Source: Cyanophora paradoxa (Eukaryota; Glaucocystophyceae; Cyanophorales; Cyanophoraceae). Taken from it: a DNA stretch of 64,000 bases. A program made the position numbers and the translations under genes. Under the pieces are notes generated by a model. The model saw nothing but the letters and a program-made list of their open reading frames with translations, did not search any database and was not told where the DNA came from. The stretch is taken from NCBI GenBank assembly GCA_004431415.1, contig QPMI01000191.1, forward strand, positions 1 through 64,000, read 5' to 3'. This document shows positions 39,398-51,106 of this stretch, piece by piece (position 1 is the stretch's first letter; each line of letters begins with the position of its first letter).

Positions 39398-42055
39398 ATG
39401 GAGGCAGCGCTCTCCCAAGCGCGCCCTGTGATGGATGCGCTCTCCCGGATCGCGGAGGTCGCGCGTCCGCACGTGCTGGAGGCCGACCGCCAACTCGAGC
39501 ACTCTCTGCGGCCGCACCAAGTCTTCTTGCTCGGCGCGGTCGTTGCGCTACTCATTCGATGGGTTCTAGCGACACTAGACGAGCTGCGTCATGCAGGTCT
39601 GCATCCGACTTTCGATCCAAGTGGTTGTTCAACGCTTCGGCCTGACCGCGCGCGCAGAGGTGAAAAAATCGTTCTTCAAGTTCATCAAGCGCTTGCCCAT
39701 CATGCGAAGCTACGCAGCTGCTGAGCTTGGCAAGATTGACGCCAAAATGCAACGTAAGTCGTTTTCGTTTCAGAATCGGCCCCCGCGGGCTCACCCCCCG
39801 CAGACATGATCCGTCAGAAGCTCCCTCAGGATGCCATCGTTGCGCTTCCTGCGCAGGGCCTTCCGAAAGAGGAGGCGAGTTTGTAGCTCGCTGCTCGTTG
39901 TACGAGTCTCTGATTCGCGCGCTAGGTTCTGGCTCGCATGCGCAAGGAGCTCGCCAACGAAGCTGGCTGGTACGCCCCGTTGATTAAATTAACCCTGGTA
40001 CGTCTTCGAGGCTCTGCGTTGATTAAATTAACACAGGAAAGAGGGCCTGGTGAGCGGCACGGTGTACCACGGAAGCGAGGAGCTCAAGTCGCTTCTGGAC
40101 GCCGCGCACTGCATGTTCTCGACGGCGAACCCGCTGCACCCGGACGGTAGCCTGCCCAGCTGTCTTCCGCTCGTCGCAGCCCAAGACACGCGACACAGTT
40201 TTCCCGGGCGTGCGCCGCTTCGAGTCGGAGTGCGTACGCATGGCCGTCACCTTGCTCAACGGCGACGAGGAGGCTTGCGGGATCATGACAGCGAGCGGTG
40301 CGCGCGGCGCGCCGGGTCTCCGGCCGCGGGCGCGAGCGGAAGAGCGCGCGAGACGGCCGCGTCGCGCAGGAACGGAGTCGATTCTTCTTGCGATCAAAGC
40401 GGCGCGCGACTGGGCGCGCGAGACGAAAGGGATCACAAAGCCCGAGATGTGCGGCGGCCCCTTCCCCGTTCTCCCGCCGCGCGCGAGCGACCGCGACGCA
40501 GCGTGGCGCCCGTCTCGGCGCACGCGGCGGTGGACAAGGCCGGGCACTACCTCGGTGCCTCCGGGGCGGTCCCGGGGGGGCCAGGGGGGCGGGGCCTGAC
40601 GAGCGGCAGGGATACGCGTGATCAAGGTACCCGTGGGGAAGGACTACCGCGCCGACCTGCGGGCCATGCGGCGCGCTATCACCCGCAACACGATCCTGGT
40701 ACGCCCCGCCCTCCCGCGGTCGCGAAAGCGGAGCGAACGAAGGCAGGTGTACGCGTCGGCGCCGGGCTTCCCGCACGGCGTGATCGACAACGTGGAGGCG
40801 ATCGGCGCGATGGCGAAGCGCGCCGGCTGCTGCTTGCACGTCGACTGCTGCCTGGGCGGCTTCCTTCTGCCATTTGCCAGGAAGCTCGGGTGCGACCCTT
40901 GAAGCTCCCTTCTGGGCCGAGGCCGCCCGGGTCCCCTCACTCCGCGGCGCAGGTACCCCGTCCCGCCGTTCGATTACTTGGTTCCCGGCGTGACCTCCAT
41001 CTCCGCCGGTACCCCCCGCCCCCCGCTCTTGCCCTCGCCCTGCCCCGAGGGCCGGCGCAGACACGCACAAGTACGGCTTCGCCCAGAAAGGCACCTCCGT
41101 CCTCTCTTTCCGCACCCGGGTCAGTCGCTCCGCCTCCCCCGGCCCCCGCGCCTGGGCCCCTCAGGCGGCGGCGCAGGAGCTGCGGCGGTTCGTGTACTAC
41201 AGCGTGACGGACTGGCCGGGGGGCCTGTACGCGACGGCGGGGGTGCCGGGGAGCCGCCCCGGGGGGCCCATCGCCACCGTCTGGGCCGCCATGGTCCACC
41301 TCGGCGAGAAGGGTCCGCCCCGCCGCCGCCTCCCGCCCCGGCCCCCGCCCCTCGCGCCCCCTGACGGCCCGCCGAAGGCTACATGGAGGTGGCGGACAAG
41401 ATCATGAAGACGATGCAGGCCATCGTCAAGGGGTTCGCCCTCTCGAGCCCCCTCCCGGCCGGCGGCCTGACGGGGCGGGGCGGGGCGGGGCAGGATCGGG
41501 GAGATCGAGGGGCTGCGGCTGGTGGGGAACCCCGACGCGTGCGTCGTCGCCTTCACCAGCGACACGTGCGCCCCGGGCCCCGCCCCGCCCCGCCCCGCCC
41601 CGCCCGACCCGCCGGCGCGGCAGCCTCGACATCTTCGCGATCAACGACGTCCTCTCGAAGCGCGGCTGGCACCTCAACGCCCTCCACAAGCCGGCCTGGT
41701 CCGCCCGCCCTACTCCGCCCTCCCCGTGTGCTTCGCGGCCCTGGGCCGACGGGGCGGGGCGGGGCGGGCAGCCTGCACGTGTGCGTGACGCTGCCGACGA
41801 CGCTCTCGTACCAGCGCCTCCTCTCCGACCTCCGCGAGGCCGTCCGCGAGGCGCGCGCCCCCGGCCCCGCCCCGGCCCACAGCCTCCCCGCGCTGACGCG
41901 CGCGTGGGTGCGGGGGGCAGGTGGCGGGGGCGGGGGCGGGGGCCTCGAAGGAAGGGATGGCGCCGATCTACGGGATGGCGGCGTCGGTGCCCGACCGCGG
42001 CGCCATAAACGACGTCCTCGCCCGCTACCTCGACGCCCTCTACTTGACCCGCTGA
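39398..42055 (+). CDS. SGPL1: Sphingosine-1-phosphate lyase
   Basis: Spliced, about fifteen short introns. The N-terminus MEAALSQARPVMDALSRIAE is followed by an ER membrane helix (QVFLLGAVVALLIRWVLATL). Then VKKSFFKFIKRLPIMRSYAA, GTVYHGSEELKSLLDAAHCM, FESECVRMAVTLLNGDEEAC, GTESILLAIKAARDWARETK, VIKVPVGKDYRADLRAMRRA, SAPGFPHGVIDNVEAIGAMA, HVDCCLGGFLLPFARKLG, the PLP-lysine motif THKYGFAQKGTSVLSF, RRFVYYSVTDWPGGLYATAG, and CVTLPTTLSYQRLLSDLREA, ending DVLARYLDALYLTR. All hallmarks of group II PLP-dependent S1P lyases. It cleaves sphingosine-1-phosphate to hexadecenal and phosphoethanolamine at the ER. Intron 41433-41493 is a clear G4C-type example. Confidence 0.9.
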
Positions 42056-42351
42056 CCCCCCGCCCCCCGCTCCCCGCTCCCCGCGCACCGCCCGCGCCCC
42101 GCGTCCCCTCCCTCTGCTTCCTCTCCACTGTACTCCTTAAAGAGTCGACGACGAGTCGACGACTAGCGGGGAGGGGCGCTACCTGCGCCCCCCGTAGCTC
42201 GGCCTGTGCGTGAGGCGCGTGGGCGCCGAGGAGGCGATGCGCGGAGAGGGCGCCGCCCCAACCCCGCCCCGCGCCGTCGAGGAGCCGCCTGCCGGGGCGA
42301 TCGCTGCGCGGGGCCCGCACGCAGCTCGGTCTGGGCGCAGACGGGGCGGAG
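42056..42351. other. Convergent intergenic region
   Basis: 3' ends of the S1P lyase and coiled-coil genes meet here. A direct repeat GAGTCGACGA occurs twice near 42,140-42,160. No gene seen. Confidence 0.3.
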
Positions 42352-45300
42352 CTATAGCGGGGGCGGAGCGGGGGCACCGGCGCGGAAGCGGAGGAGCTCG
42401 GCGGTAGAGGGGCGGCCGGCCGCCTCCCGCCCCGCCGTCGCCGCCGCCAGCGCCCCCGCCAGCGCCACGCTCGGCTCCAGCTCCGGCCGCGCCGTGTACT
42501 CCACCGGCGCCCCCGCAGCTGCCCCCGCCCCGCCGTCAGAAGCCGCGGCTGGGCCGGCGTGGGCGTGGGCGCGCGGGGCGCACGAGGAGCTGCTGCTCGA
42601 GGGAGGCGGCGAGGGCCTCGGCGGCGATGCAGCGCTGCAGGGCCGCCTCGCGCTCGCCCCGCGCCCCCGCGAGCTCGCGCTGCGCGGCCGCCTCGCGCTG
42701 CACGGCGCCGGCCCGGTCCCGCTCGAGGTGCAGGGCGCGGTCGGAGAGGTCGGCCAGGGAGGCCTTCGCGACCTGCAGCGCGTGCCCCAGCTCCGCCCGC
42801 TCCCGCTCCGCCCGCCGCACCATCCCCGCCAGCTCCTCCAACAGCCCGCCCCTCCCCGCCGCCGCCGCCGCCGCCGTCGCCCGCAAGAGCGACGCCTCGA
42901 GCTCCGCGTGCCGGTCGCCCGGGCCCTTGTGCGGGGCGCCGCGGGAGGGCGGCTTGGAGGGGGCGGCGTGCTCCGGGGGCCTCCCCGCGGGGGCGGCCTC
43001 GACGAGGGCGGCGACGAGCGCCGCGCGGGCGTCACCGCCCGCTTCCCGTCCCGCGGCGTCCGGCCCGCGAGGGCGGCGCCGGCACCAGCGCCGCCCCCGG
43101 CCCGCCCCGTGCTCCGCTGGGGCGGCGCCGGCGGCTCCTCCTCGGGCGAGAGGGGCGTCGCCCGGCGGGCTCCCTCCGAGAGGGCGGCGGGGGAACATCG
43201 CCTCGCCGGCCGCCGCCGCCGGGGGCGTGGAGAGGGCGAGGGGCTTGAAGCCGGCGAGGCTCGCCCGCCCGTGCGCCCCGCCGAGGGGGCGGCCCCGCGG
43301 GGCTGGCGGCGCCGGGAGGCCGGCCTGCGTGGCGGCCGCGCCCTGCGAGGTCGCCGCGGCGGCGGCGACGGCGCGCGGGGAGAGGGAGGCGTGGAGGGCC
43401 CCGGGGCGAGGGCGGAGCGGGGGCCGGGGCGCTGGGAGGCCCGCGCGGCGGCGCGCTGGGAGGCGGCGCGGGCGAGGACGGCCTCGAAGCTCGCCGCGAG
43501 CTCGCGGAAGTGCCGCTTCAGCTCCTCGTACTTGCGGCTCACCACGCCGAGCTCCAGCCCCAGCGCCCCCGCCTCCCGCTCCCGCGCCCCCGCCTCCTTG
43601 CGCCGCGCCTCCGCCTGCTCCCGCGCCAGCCGCAGCTTCCCCTCCGTCGTGGACGCCCCGCGCTCGTAGTCGGAGCGCTCGCGGGCCCACTCGCCGCGCT
43701 CGCCCCGCAGGCGCAGCGCCTCGTTGCGGGCGAGCTGCAGCTCGGCGCCGGCGCGGGCGTCGCGCTCCTGGGCGGCGAGGGACTGGTCCTCGAGCCGGTG
43801 CTCGAGCTCGGCGACCTTCTTCCTGAGGGCGGCGACCTGCGCCTCGGCGGCCCGCAGCTGCACGCGCGCCGCCTCGCTCTCGTTCACCGCCTCCTGCTCC
43901 CGCGCCCGGCTCGCGGCGGCCTGCGACTCGAGGCGCCCCGCGACGCGCTCGGCGCGGTGGACGGCGGTCTGGAGCTCGGCGGCGTCCCCCGCGATGCGGG
44001 CCGTGTCCCGCTGCGCCGAGGCCGCCTCCTGCTGGGTCTTCACGACGCCGGCCTGGAGCGCGCGGATGACGCGCTCGCGCTCCGCCAGCTCCCGCTTCAG
44101 GTGCGCCACCTCCCGCTCCAGCGGCTTCGTCTCCCCCTCGTGCTCTGCCCCGCCCTCAGCCCCCCGCCCCGCCCCGCAGGGGAGGCGAGCGGACCGTGGG
44201 CGGCGCGGCGGGCGCGCTCCTCGGCGAGGTTGATGTCGCGCTCGGCGACCTCGCGGTCGCGGGCGGCGCGGGCGGCGCCCTCCGCGAGCCCCGCGTGCAG
44301 CGCCTCCAGCCGCGCGCACTCCGCCTCCAGCGCCTCCCCTTCGCCCGCGACTCTTGCTGCGCCCGCCCAGCCCCGCGCTCGCCCCCGGGGCGGGCGCGGC
44401 GGGCGGGGCGGGCGGGGGTGCGGACGAGGCTCTGGGCGAGGCGGAGGGCCTTGAAGTCGGCGGCGACGCGCTCGGAGTCGAGGCGGTCCGCCCGCAGCGC
44501 CGCCTCCCGCGCCGCCGCCTCCGCCGCCGCCACCGCATCCCCTCCCGCCCCCGCACCGCCGCCTCCAGCGCCCGCCCCTTCGCGTCCGCCACCGCCGCCT
44601 CCCGCCGCCCCGCCACGGCGGCCGAGGCGGCGGCCCCGGCGGCCGCCTCGGCGCGGGCGCGGCCCTCGCGCGCCCGCTCCTCGGAGACGGCGAGCGCCGC
44701 CATGTCGTCCTCCATCCGCCTCTGCGCCCCCGCCCCGTCAGCCCCACTCCCCCGGAGCCTGCGCGCGGGGGCGCGCCTGGAGGGTGGCAGCGTTGCGGAC
44801 GGCGTCGCGCAGCGCCGCGTTTTCCTCCCGCAGCGCCCGCGCCTCCTCCCGCAGCCGTTCCGCCTGGCCGCCCTCAGCGCCCCGAGGCGGCCCGGCGGGC
44901 GCCCCGCCCGCCTCACCTCGCGCCGGGCGTCGCCGGCCTCGCGCTCGAGGCGGGCGGCGGCCTCGCGGGCGGCGGCGGCCTCGCCGGCGGCGTGCGTGGA
45001 GCGGGCGCCCTCCTCCGCGAGCTTCGAGCGCGCCGACGACGACGCGTCCACCGCCGCCTGCGCCCCCGCGGCGCGCGCGCCGTCAGAGGGATGCGGCGGC
45101 CGGCGCGCGTGCCCCGCGCGCCTGGAGGGCGAGGTCGCGGCGCTGCATGGCCTCCATCCCCTCCCGCCACTGCCGCGTGAGCGCCTCGCGGGCCGCCAGC
45201 GCCGCCTTGAGCTCCCCCGCGAGCCGCTCGGCGGCCGCCTGCGCCGTCCTCGTCTCCTTCTGCTGCGCCTCGAGGTCCGCCAGCAGCTCCGACTTCTCCC

Positions 45301-46109
45301 GCCCCGCCTCCTGCAGCCGCCGCTGCAGCTCCTTCTCCCGCTCCCCGCCCGCCGCCCGCTCCCCCGCCGCCGCCTTCGCCTCCGCCTCCAGCTTCTCCTC
45401 CACCCGCCGGTGCGCCTTGATGTCCCGCGTGTACCCTGCCCCGCCCGCGCCTCAGTGCCCGCGCCCCGCCGCGCGCCGCGCCCCGCCCGCACCTGTCGAG
45501 ACCTCCTTCAGCATGTGCACGCTCTGCTGGAGCGCCACAATCTCCTCCCCCTGCCTCCTCGAGGCCTCCTCGGCTCTCTGCGCCTCGCGCGTGAGCGTGG
45601 CGCGCGCCACGCCCCGCGGGGCGGTCCCGGGCGCAGCGCACCGCCTTGGCGGCCGCGGCCTGCCGGAGGTCGGCGGCGAGGCGGTCCCGTTCCTGCGCCG
45701 TCCGCGCCAGCTCCGCCTCCGCCTTCGCCCGCTCCGCGTTGCTGCGCCGCCCGCTCGCTCGGCGGCGGCGCGGCGCGGCGCGGCGCGGCCTCCGCACCTC
45801 GCTTCCAGAGCTCGTTGCAGGCGAACCAGCTCCTTGTTGGCGTTGAAAAGAGAGACGCCGACATCCTCGCGCACTCGATCCTGCGCCTTGATCTCTGCAT
45901 GCTGCTCGCCTGCGCGAGCGTCGTCAGCAGCGGCGAGGCTGCAGCGGGGGCTGCTCCGCACTGATTTTCTGCTCCGCTGCCGCGAGCTGCCCTGTGAGGA
46001 ACGGCCGGAGGGCGTACTGAAGGCGCCTAGCGATGTCCTCGACCTCCTGCATGTCGTCGTCTAACACGCCGGGCCCTCGTAGCCCGCGGGCCGAGAGCAT
46101 GGTCGCCAT
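42352..46109 (-). CDS. CCDC40-like axonemal coiled-coil protein
   Basis: Begins MATMLSARGLRGPGVLDDDM, EVEDIARRLQYALRPFLTGQ. Then almost continuous heptad coiled coil: VREDVGVSLFNANKELVRLQ, EEIVALQQSVHMLKEVS, YTRDIKAHRRVEEKLEAEAK, REALTRQWREGMEAMQRRDL, DRLDSERVAADFKALRLAQS, REVAHLKRELAERERVIRAL, VVSRKYEELKRHFRELAASF. Order and spacing match CCDC40/FAP172 near the N-terminus (the QLGVNL-Y-x-x-x-x-L-x-x-L and QW-x-x-x-L-x-x-M-x-x-RD elements). CCDC40 with CCDC39 sets the 96-nm repeat of motile flagella. A Pro/Ala-rich C-terminal part of about 350 residues with another coiled stretch is unusual for the family and may be a separate domain or gene. Many GC-rich introns. Confidence 0.6.
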
Positions 46110-46520
46110 TCTCTAACCACGCCGTGACGGGCCACGGGCCCACTCCTAGCACGATGCTAGCAATCTAATTGCATCCTGCAAGGTACGAGGCCGTCTGGAG
46201 CGCCGTAGCTAAGCGCGGCAAGCGAGTCGACGATTCTCCTCCGGCGTGCGAAGATAAGTTGGGCCAAGCCGGCAGGACGATAACTACAAGAGCTAAGCGT
46301 ATGCGCCAGTCCTGCTTGCGCTGCGGCTGCTTTGGGATCCGGATGCGCGACGACTTCGTTCGCAACTAGATGGGGAAGGAATCGCCGAAGCGATTGCAGC
46401 TGGCTCGTACGTACGCGTGCTCCAAGGCCTGTGAACTTCGGAAGCTCTCAAATTGAAGCTCGTCGAAGTCCTAGGCCGTGAAAATCAATAATATTGAGCT
46501 CGCGCTAGCGCCAGCCGCAG
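46110..46520. other. Intergenic, no gene
   Basis: Downstream of RNase H2B and upstream of the CCDC40-like gene, both on the minus strand. Lower GC; nothing recognised. Confidence 0.3.
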
Positions 46521-47926
46521 CTATTCTGCGGCGGGGGCGGGGGCCGGGGCCGGCTTGGGGGCGGCCTTGGTGAAGAAGCTCTCCATCTTCTTCATCCCCC
46601 TCACGTCCGCCTGCGCACGCGCCCCCGCGGCCCGTCAGCAGGCCAGGCGGGCCGGAGGCTCGGGGATCCGAGGGCGGTCGCTCGCCTTCGCAAGCTTCTT
46701 GACGCCCGCGCTCTTCGAGGCCGTCGCGAGCTGGCTCTGCGGCAGGGGCCGTGGGCCCTCGTCGGGTCCCTGGGCCGGCGCTCCCCCGCTCACCTTCACC
46801 GCCTCCGCTTTGGCGGGGGCGCTGTCGCGGGCGACGGGGGCGGCCGCCTGCATGGCCTCCGCCGCCGCCTTCACCGCCGCCGCCTCGTCGACGCTGCGCT
46901 GGCGGTGAGCCTCTAACTCGTCCCCGTGCCCCGCGAGCGCGCACCCGAAGTGGGCGAGGAGCCGCTCGTGCAGCGAGCGCGGGAGGTACTCCGACAGCAG
47001 CCCGATCGAGTAGGCCCGCACTGGCCCCGCCGCCGCGTCAGCGTCCAGAGAGAGCTCTAGCTACCCCGGGGCGGAAGCTTGAGCGCAGCGCACCGGCGCT
47101 CTTCAGTGACTCGTTCTCCTCGTCCCCTGGGCGCGGCTTGTACATCTGCTGCTGAATCGCCTCGACCTGCGTCCAGGGTCAACGCGTGCGCCGCCGTCCT
47201 GCACGCTGCATCGGACCTTGCAGCACAGCCAAGACAGCAGGCGCTCCTGATTCAAGCTGAAGGCGACCTCGCCGCAGACATCTGAGCGCGCCCAGCAGTC
47301 AGGCGCCGCCGGGGACTGGAGACGAGTCTGCGCACCCCTGCGGTCGCAGATCGCGGTGATATCGAACTCGCTGGACTCCCTCAACAGCTCCACTAGCCTT
47401 CGTGCCGACGGCTCGTAGCGCTCACCGAGCGCGCTGGCCACATCGTCGAGGGAGCAGAAGACGCGGCGTTCTGACCGCTGCAGAACCGTGAGTGCTTCGC
47501 CCAATGATCCAAAGCTGTGATCAAAGCTGCTCCCACCTCGCCCTGGGACGCGGATTTCAATAGGAAGGGGAGGATCAAGAAGATTGGGTCGCAGGGCGTC
47601 CATAGGTGCAGCGAGCCGTCTGCGCGAAGGTCGTTTAGCATGCTGACGAGCGCATGGCGAGCTTCACGCGCCCGATATACAGCTCTCGTCGTCGAGCAGC
47701 CAAGAAGCGTGCTCCGTCGCACGAACCGCCTCCAGTACGCGGCCCCCGACCACGAGGTAGCTGTGCGGCGTGTCCGTCTTCGGATTCGGAAGGGACAGAA
47801 CCGCAGCGTCTTTCGGCTCATCCAGCACTGCTCGCGCTTAGCTAGAATCCCGGATAGCGAGTGGCAGCGCCGCGGCGGACCTCCCGCGGGAACGACGCAG
47901 ACGCGTCTGGAGGACTCCCCGGACAT
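46521..47926 (-). CDS. RNASEH2B: Ribonuclease H2 subunit B
   Basis: Start MSGESSRRVCVVPAG. The next coding segment gives VLSLPNPKTDTPHSYLVVGG and RVLEAVRATEHASWLLDDES (beta-barrel half of the triple-barrel dimer with subunit C). Then SMLNDLRADGSLHLWTPCDP with IFLILPFLLKSASQGEVGAA, matching the conserved T-P-x-D-P-x-F-L-x-L motif. Then VFCSLDDVASALGERYEPSA. The next exon RAYSIGLLSEYLPRSLHERL matches the Y-A-x-G-L-x-S-D-Y-I-P-K-E-L element. The end GMKKMESFFTKAAPKPAPAP is a PIP-box-like PCNA-binding tail. It removes ribonucleotides from nuclear DNA with subunits A and C. Confidence 0.8.
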
Positions 47927-48952
47927 TTTGCCGCTTTGATACGCTCAAGGGGCTTCGCCGCCGGTGGAAGAGAGGGGATCGAATTCGAAACCGCGAAACC
48001 AAACCAATGCCAGTACCCCTCGCGTGTGGGTACAGCATCCTAAGCGCATTAACCAGCGAGGTCTGTTGGCTCCCAAGCCCCGAACGCGCGCCAGATCAGC
48101 TAGCTCGTCTATTGCATCGTATTATCGCATCGCCGACCGGCGGCCCGGCTCACGCCCAACTCGCTCCGCAGTGGCATCGGCGCTGGTATAAGGCCGTTGA
48201 TATCGGCAGTAAAAGGTGCGCTGATATCGAACGAGGTCGTTGGTAGCCTCCGGCCGCCGCGGGGTCGGGAGGTTGCGGATGGCCGGCGGCGGGCCGCGGG
48301 AAACGCATCTCGATCCGCCTAGCACAGGGAACGCGGCGTGCGGTGACCTGTTCCGTCGCGTGCCGCGGAGCTGGTCGCTTCGAAGGCATGATGGTCGCCG
48401 GCTAGGATGGGAGTTGGGGCCGCGCGAAGAGCGAGCGGCGGGGCCGCGGGCGGGCCCAGTGCTTTTCGAAGAACTCTTGCATAAGCGCCTCGCCGAGGGC
48501 GCAGCGCTCGCGGGTCGTCTGGCGGTGCACTGAGCTGACGCCCTCGCCGCGCAGTCCGGAGCCCAGCGCCTGGTCGATGCGAGCTGCCCCTCTCTGCTGA
48601 CGGTGCACGCGCTTCGACTGCGCATTTATCTGCGAAAGCAGAGCAGTGAAGGACTCTCCAGCGAGAGTTCCCCGCCGAGTGCAGGAGGGGCTGCGTGGAC
48701 CTTGTGGTCGCTGACGTCGCTCCGCAGACACTCGGGTATCGATCCGCATCGAGGGGACTCCGGGACTGGCGTCAGTTGGCGCATAACACAGAGGGCCGGG
48801 CACGATGGGTGCGGCCCCGCGTCGAGCGCTCCGGCGCCTCCGGCCTCTGATCGTGCCCCGCAGGAACCACATGGTGAGTCGCCGAGTCTGAAGGCGTTGC
48901 TACTGTTTGAAGCGGCGCCGGGGGCGCAATCCATCCCCTCTTCCAGCCCCCG

Positions 48953-48994
<42 letters not shown>

Positions 48995-49164
48995 TGAAAC
49001 TATGTCGCACTCGCCGCTAACGGCGGCCGCAGGAGCCATCAGTGCTACTGCCGCTACGGCCGGGGGACGCCGAACGACATGGGCAAAAGTGCGGCGCCTC
49101 CGCCCGGTCGCGGCCCGGCACGTGCCCCGCACCTGAGCGCCGGCGTGTCGCAGCGCTGAGCGGA
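47927..49164. other. Mostly unassigned; poly-C tract
   Basis: Minus-strand frame 48402-48872 contains FTALLSQINAQSKRVHRQQR and CALGEALMQEFFEKHWARPR, which look protein-like and may be an exon of an unrecognised gene, but no neighbours join convincingly. A pure run of 42 C lies at 48953-48994. Confidence 0.35.
48953..48994 (+). repeat. Homopolymer of 42 cytosines
   Basis: Uninterrupted C run after CCCCCG. It is i-motif/G-quadruplex forming and also a likely place for length error in assembly. Confidence 0.95.
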
Positions 49165-49531
49165 ATGGACTGCAAGCTGCGGTGCTGGGTCACGGGCCAG
49201 GTGAACTCCATCGTCTTTGCGCCCGTCCTTCCACGCGAGGCGCGGGGCCGAGGGGGCGGGGGCGGGCGGGGGCGCAGACGTTTGTGGGGGTCTCGCAGCT
49301 GGACGCGGCGGAGCAGACGGTCGCCGAGGGGGCCGACGGCGAGGCCCCCGACGCGATGCTCGAGCCCGACGGCAGCGCCATGGAGAGCGCGGCGCAGGTG
49401 CTTGCGCCCCTGCACCCCTCCCCGCGCCGGCGCCGGCCCACCGCCGGCGGGGCGGGCAGGAGTGGGGCGGCGACCCCGCGGACTTCGTCGCCGCGGACCA
49501 AGCGCTGCCGAGCTCCATGCAGATCGTTTAG
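49165..49531 (+). CDS. Possible small spliced gene, unknown
   Basis: Exon-like pieces MDCKLRCWVTGQ, then QTFVGVSQLDAAEQTVAEGA with DAMLEPDGSAMESAAQ, then EWGGDPADFVAADQALPSSM and QIV with a stop near 49,531. Between them are GC-rich intron-like stretches ending in CAG. No family recognised; it may extend upstream beyond the poly-C tract. Confidence 0.3.
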
Positions 49532-49697
49532 GGCCCCAGGCTTGAGTTCGTATAATACGAGGTCGCTACGATAGGCATAGACAGGCTCTCTATTGTTCGT
49601 GCGTCCCGTCGCGCCCATGCACCTGCGCGGCGCCGCGTGCGCCTCTGCTCTCCTCTCGCTATCCATGTATTGTGTATTATGTATCTCCACCACGGCG

Positions 49698-51070
49698 CTA
49701 TCGCTTCCGCTTGGCGCCCTTTTTGGGCTTGAGCTGCATCTCGATCTCTGCCTGGCGGGCGGCGGCGGCGGCCTGGCGCTGGGCCTCCTCGGCCTGCCGC
49801 TTGGCGGCCTCGACCTGGACGCGGCGCTGCTGCTCGATCTCCTCGAGCAGCCGCTCCTGCTCCCGCTTCTTCCCCTCCCGCTTCTCCTCCGCCGCCCGCC
49901 GCCTCGCCACCTGCCGCCGGCGGGCCTCGGGCGGGGGCGCGCGCGGCGGGCGCCGCGGGGCGCACCTCCTCGTAAGAGTCGTAGCGGGGGCAGTGCTTGG
50001 AGGAGCGCGCGTGGCCGGCCTCCCCGCACGCCCCGCACCGCTGCCCCCGCACCTTCTTCTCCGACTCCGACCCAGCGGCCGCCCCCCGCCCGAGCCGGCG
50101 GGTCCCGCGCCCCGCCGGCCCCGCCCGGCGCCGGCGTCCCCGCCGCCTCCCACCGGGGCGGGCGGGGCGGGGCGTGTGCGCGCAGGGCGCGCGCTCGCGC
50201 TCGAGGAGGAGGCCCGGCGGGCCCGAGCTCGAGCGCGCCCCTGCCGCGGGGCGTCGGCGCGGGGGCGCCCAGTGGCGTGCGCGCCCCGCCGGCCCCCGCA
50301 CCGGCCGCCGTGCTCGCGTAAGGCGTGCGCTCGCGCTCGAAGAGGGGCGCTCCGCCCGAGCCGCCCGCTGCGGGGCCGGCGTGAGGTCCGGCAGCTCTCT
50401 GGGGAGAGCGGCCTGCGCGGCGGGCGGACCGGCCGGGCTGCCTCCGTAGGGCGCCCGCGGGCGGCCCGGGATGGCGGGCCTGCCCGGGCTGCAGGGCGCG
50501 GGAGGGTGGGCGGCGGGGCGGGCGGGGAGGGGCGCGGAGGGGCGCACCGAAGGGCGAGCTGCTCTCCGCCAGCACTTCGTCGTCGTCGGTGTCGCCGCCG
50601 TCGTCGCTGCCGGCGCCCCCGCCCCGCGAGCCCTGCCCCCGCCACTCGGAGGGCGCCGGGGCGGGCACGCCGCGCCGCGCTCGCCGCCGCGCACCGTGAA
50701 GGCGGGCGGGGCCGGGCGCAGGGCGGCCGGCGCTCCGGTAGTATTCCTCCTGCCGCCGCCGCTGGGCCTCCCGCAGCTGCTCCTCGAGGTCCCCGGGCCG
50801 CCGGGCCCCGCCCCGCCGAGCTCGCCGCGTGCCGGCGCGGGGCGGCGGGGCTGGACGGGCGGGGCGGCGTCGCCCCAGGCCTCTGCCTGGAGGCGCCGCG
50901 CGAGGGCCTCGTCCTCCGCCTCCTGCCCCCGCCACGCGCCCCCGCGGCCCCGCCGCCCCGCCGCCTCGGGCTCCTCCAGCACCACCAGATCCGCCTCGCC
51001 GCGCGCCGCCGCCGGGCCCGCCGCAAGCTCGAACTCGAGGGTCCTTCTCCGACAATGAGGACGTCGCGGT

Positions 51071-51106
<36 letters not shown>

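Noticed and set aside
39398-42055. S1P lyase as a virus-derived sphingolipid gene (as in coccolithovirus gene sets)
   Set aside because: It has many host-type introns, lies far from the virus-like element and matches ordinary eukaryotic enzymes.
42206-43669. Plus-strand 487-codon frame
   Set aside because: Shadow of the minus-strand coiled-coil gene; composition only reflects high GC.
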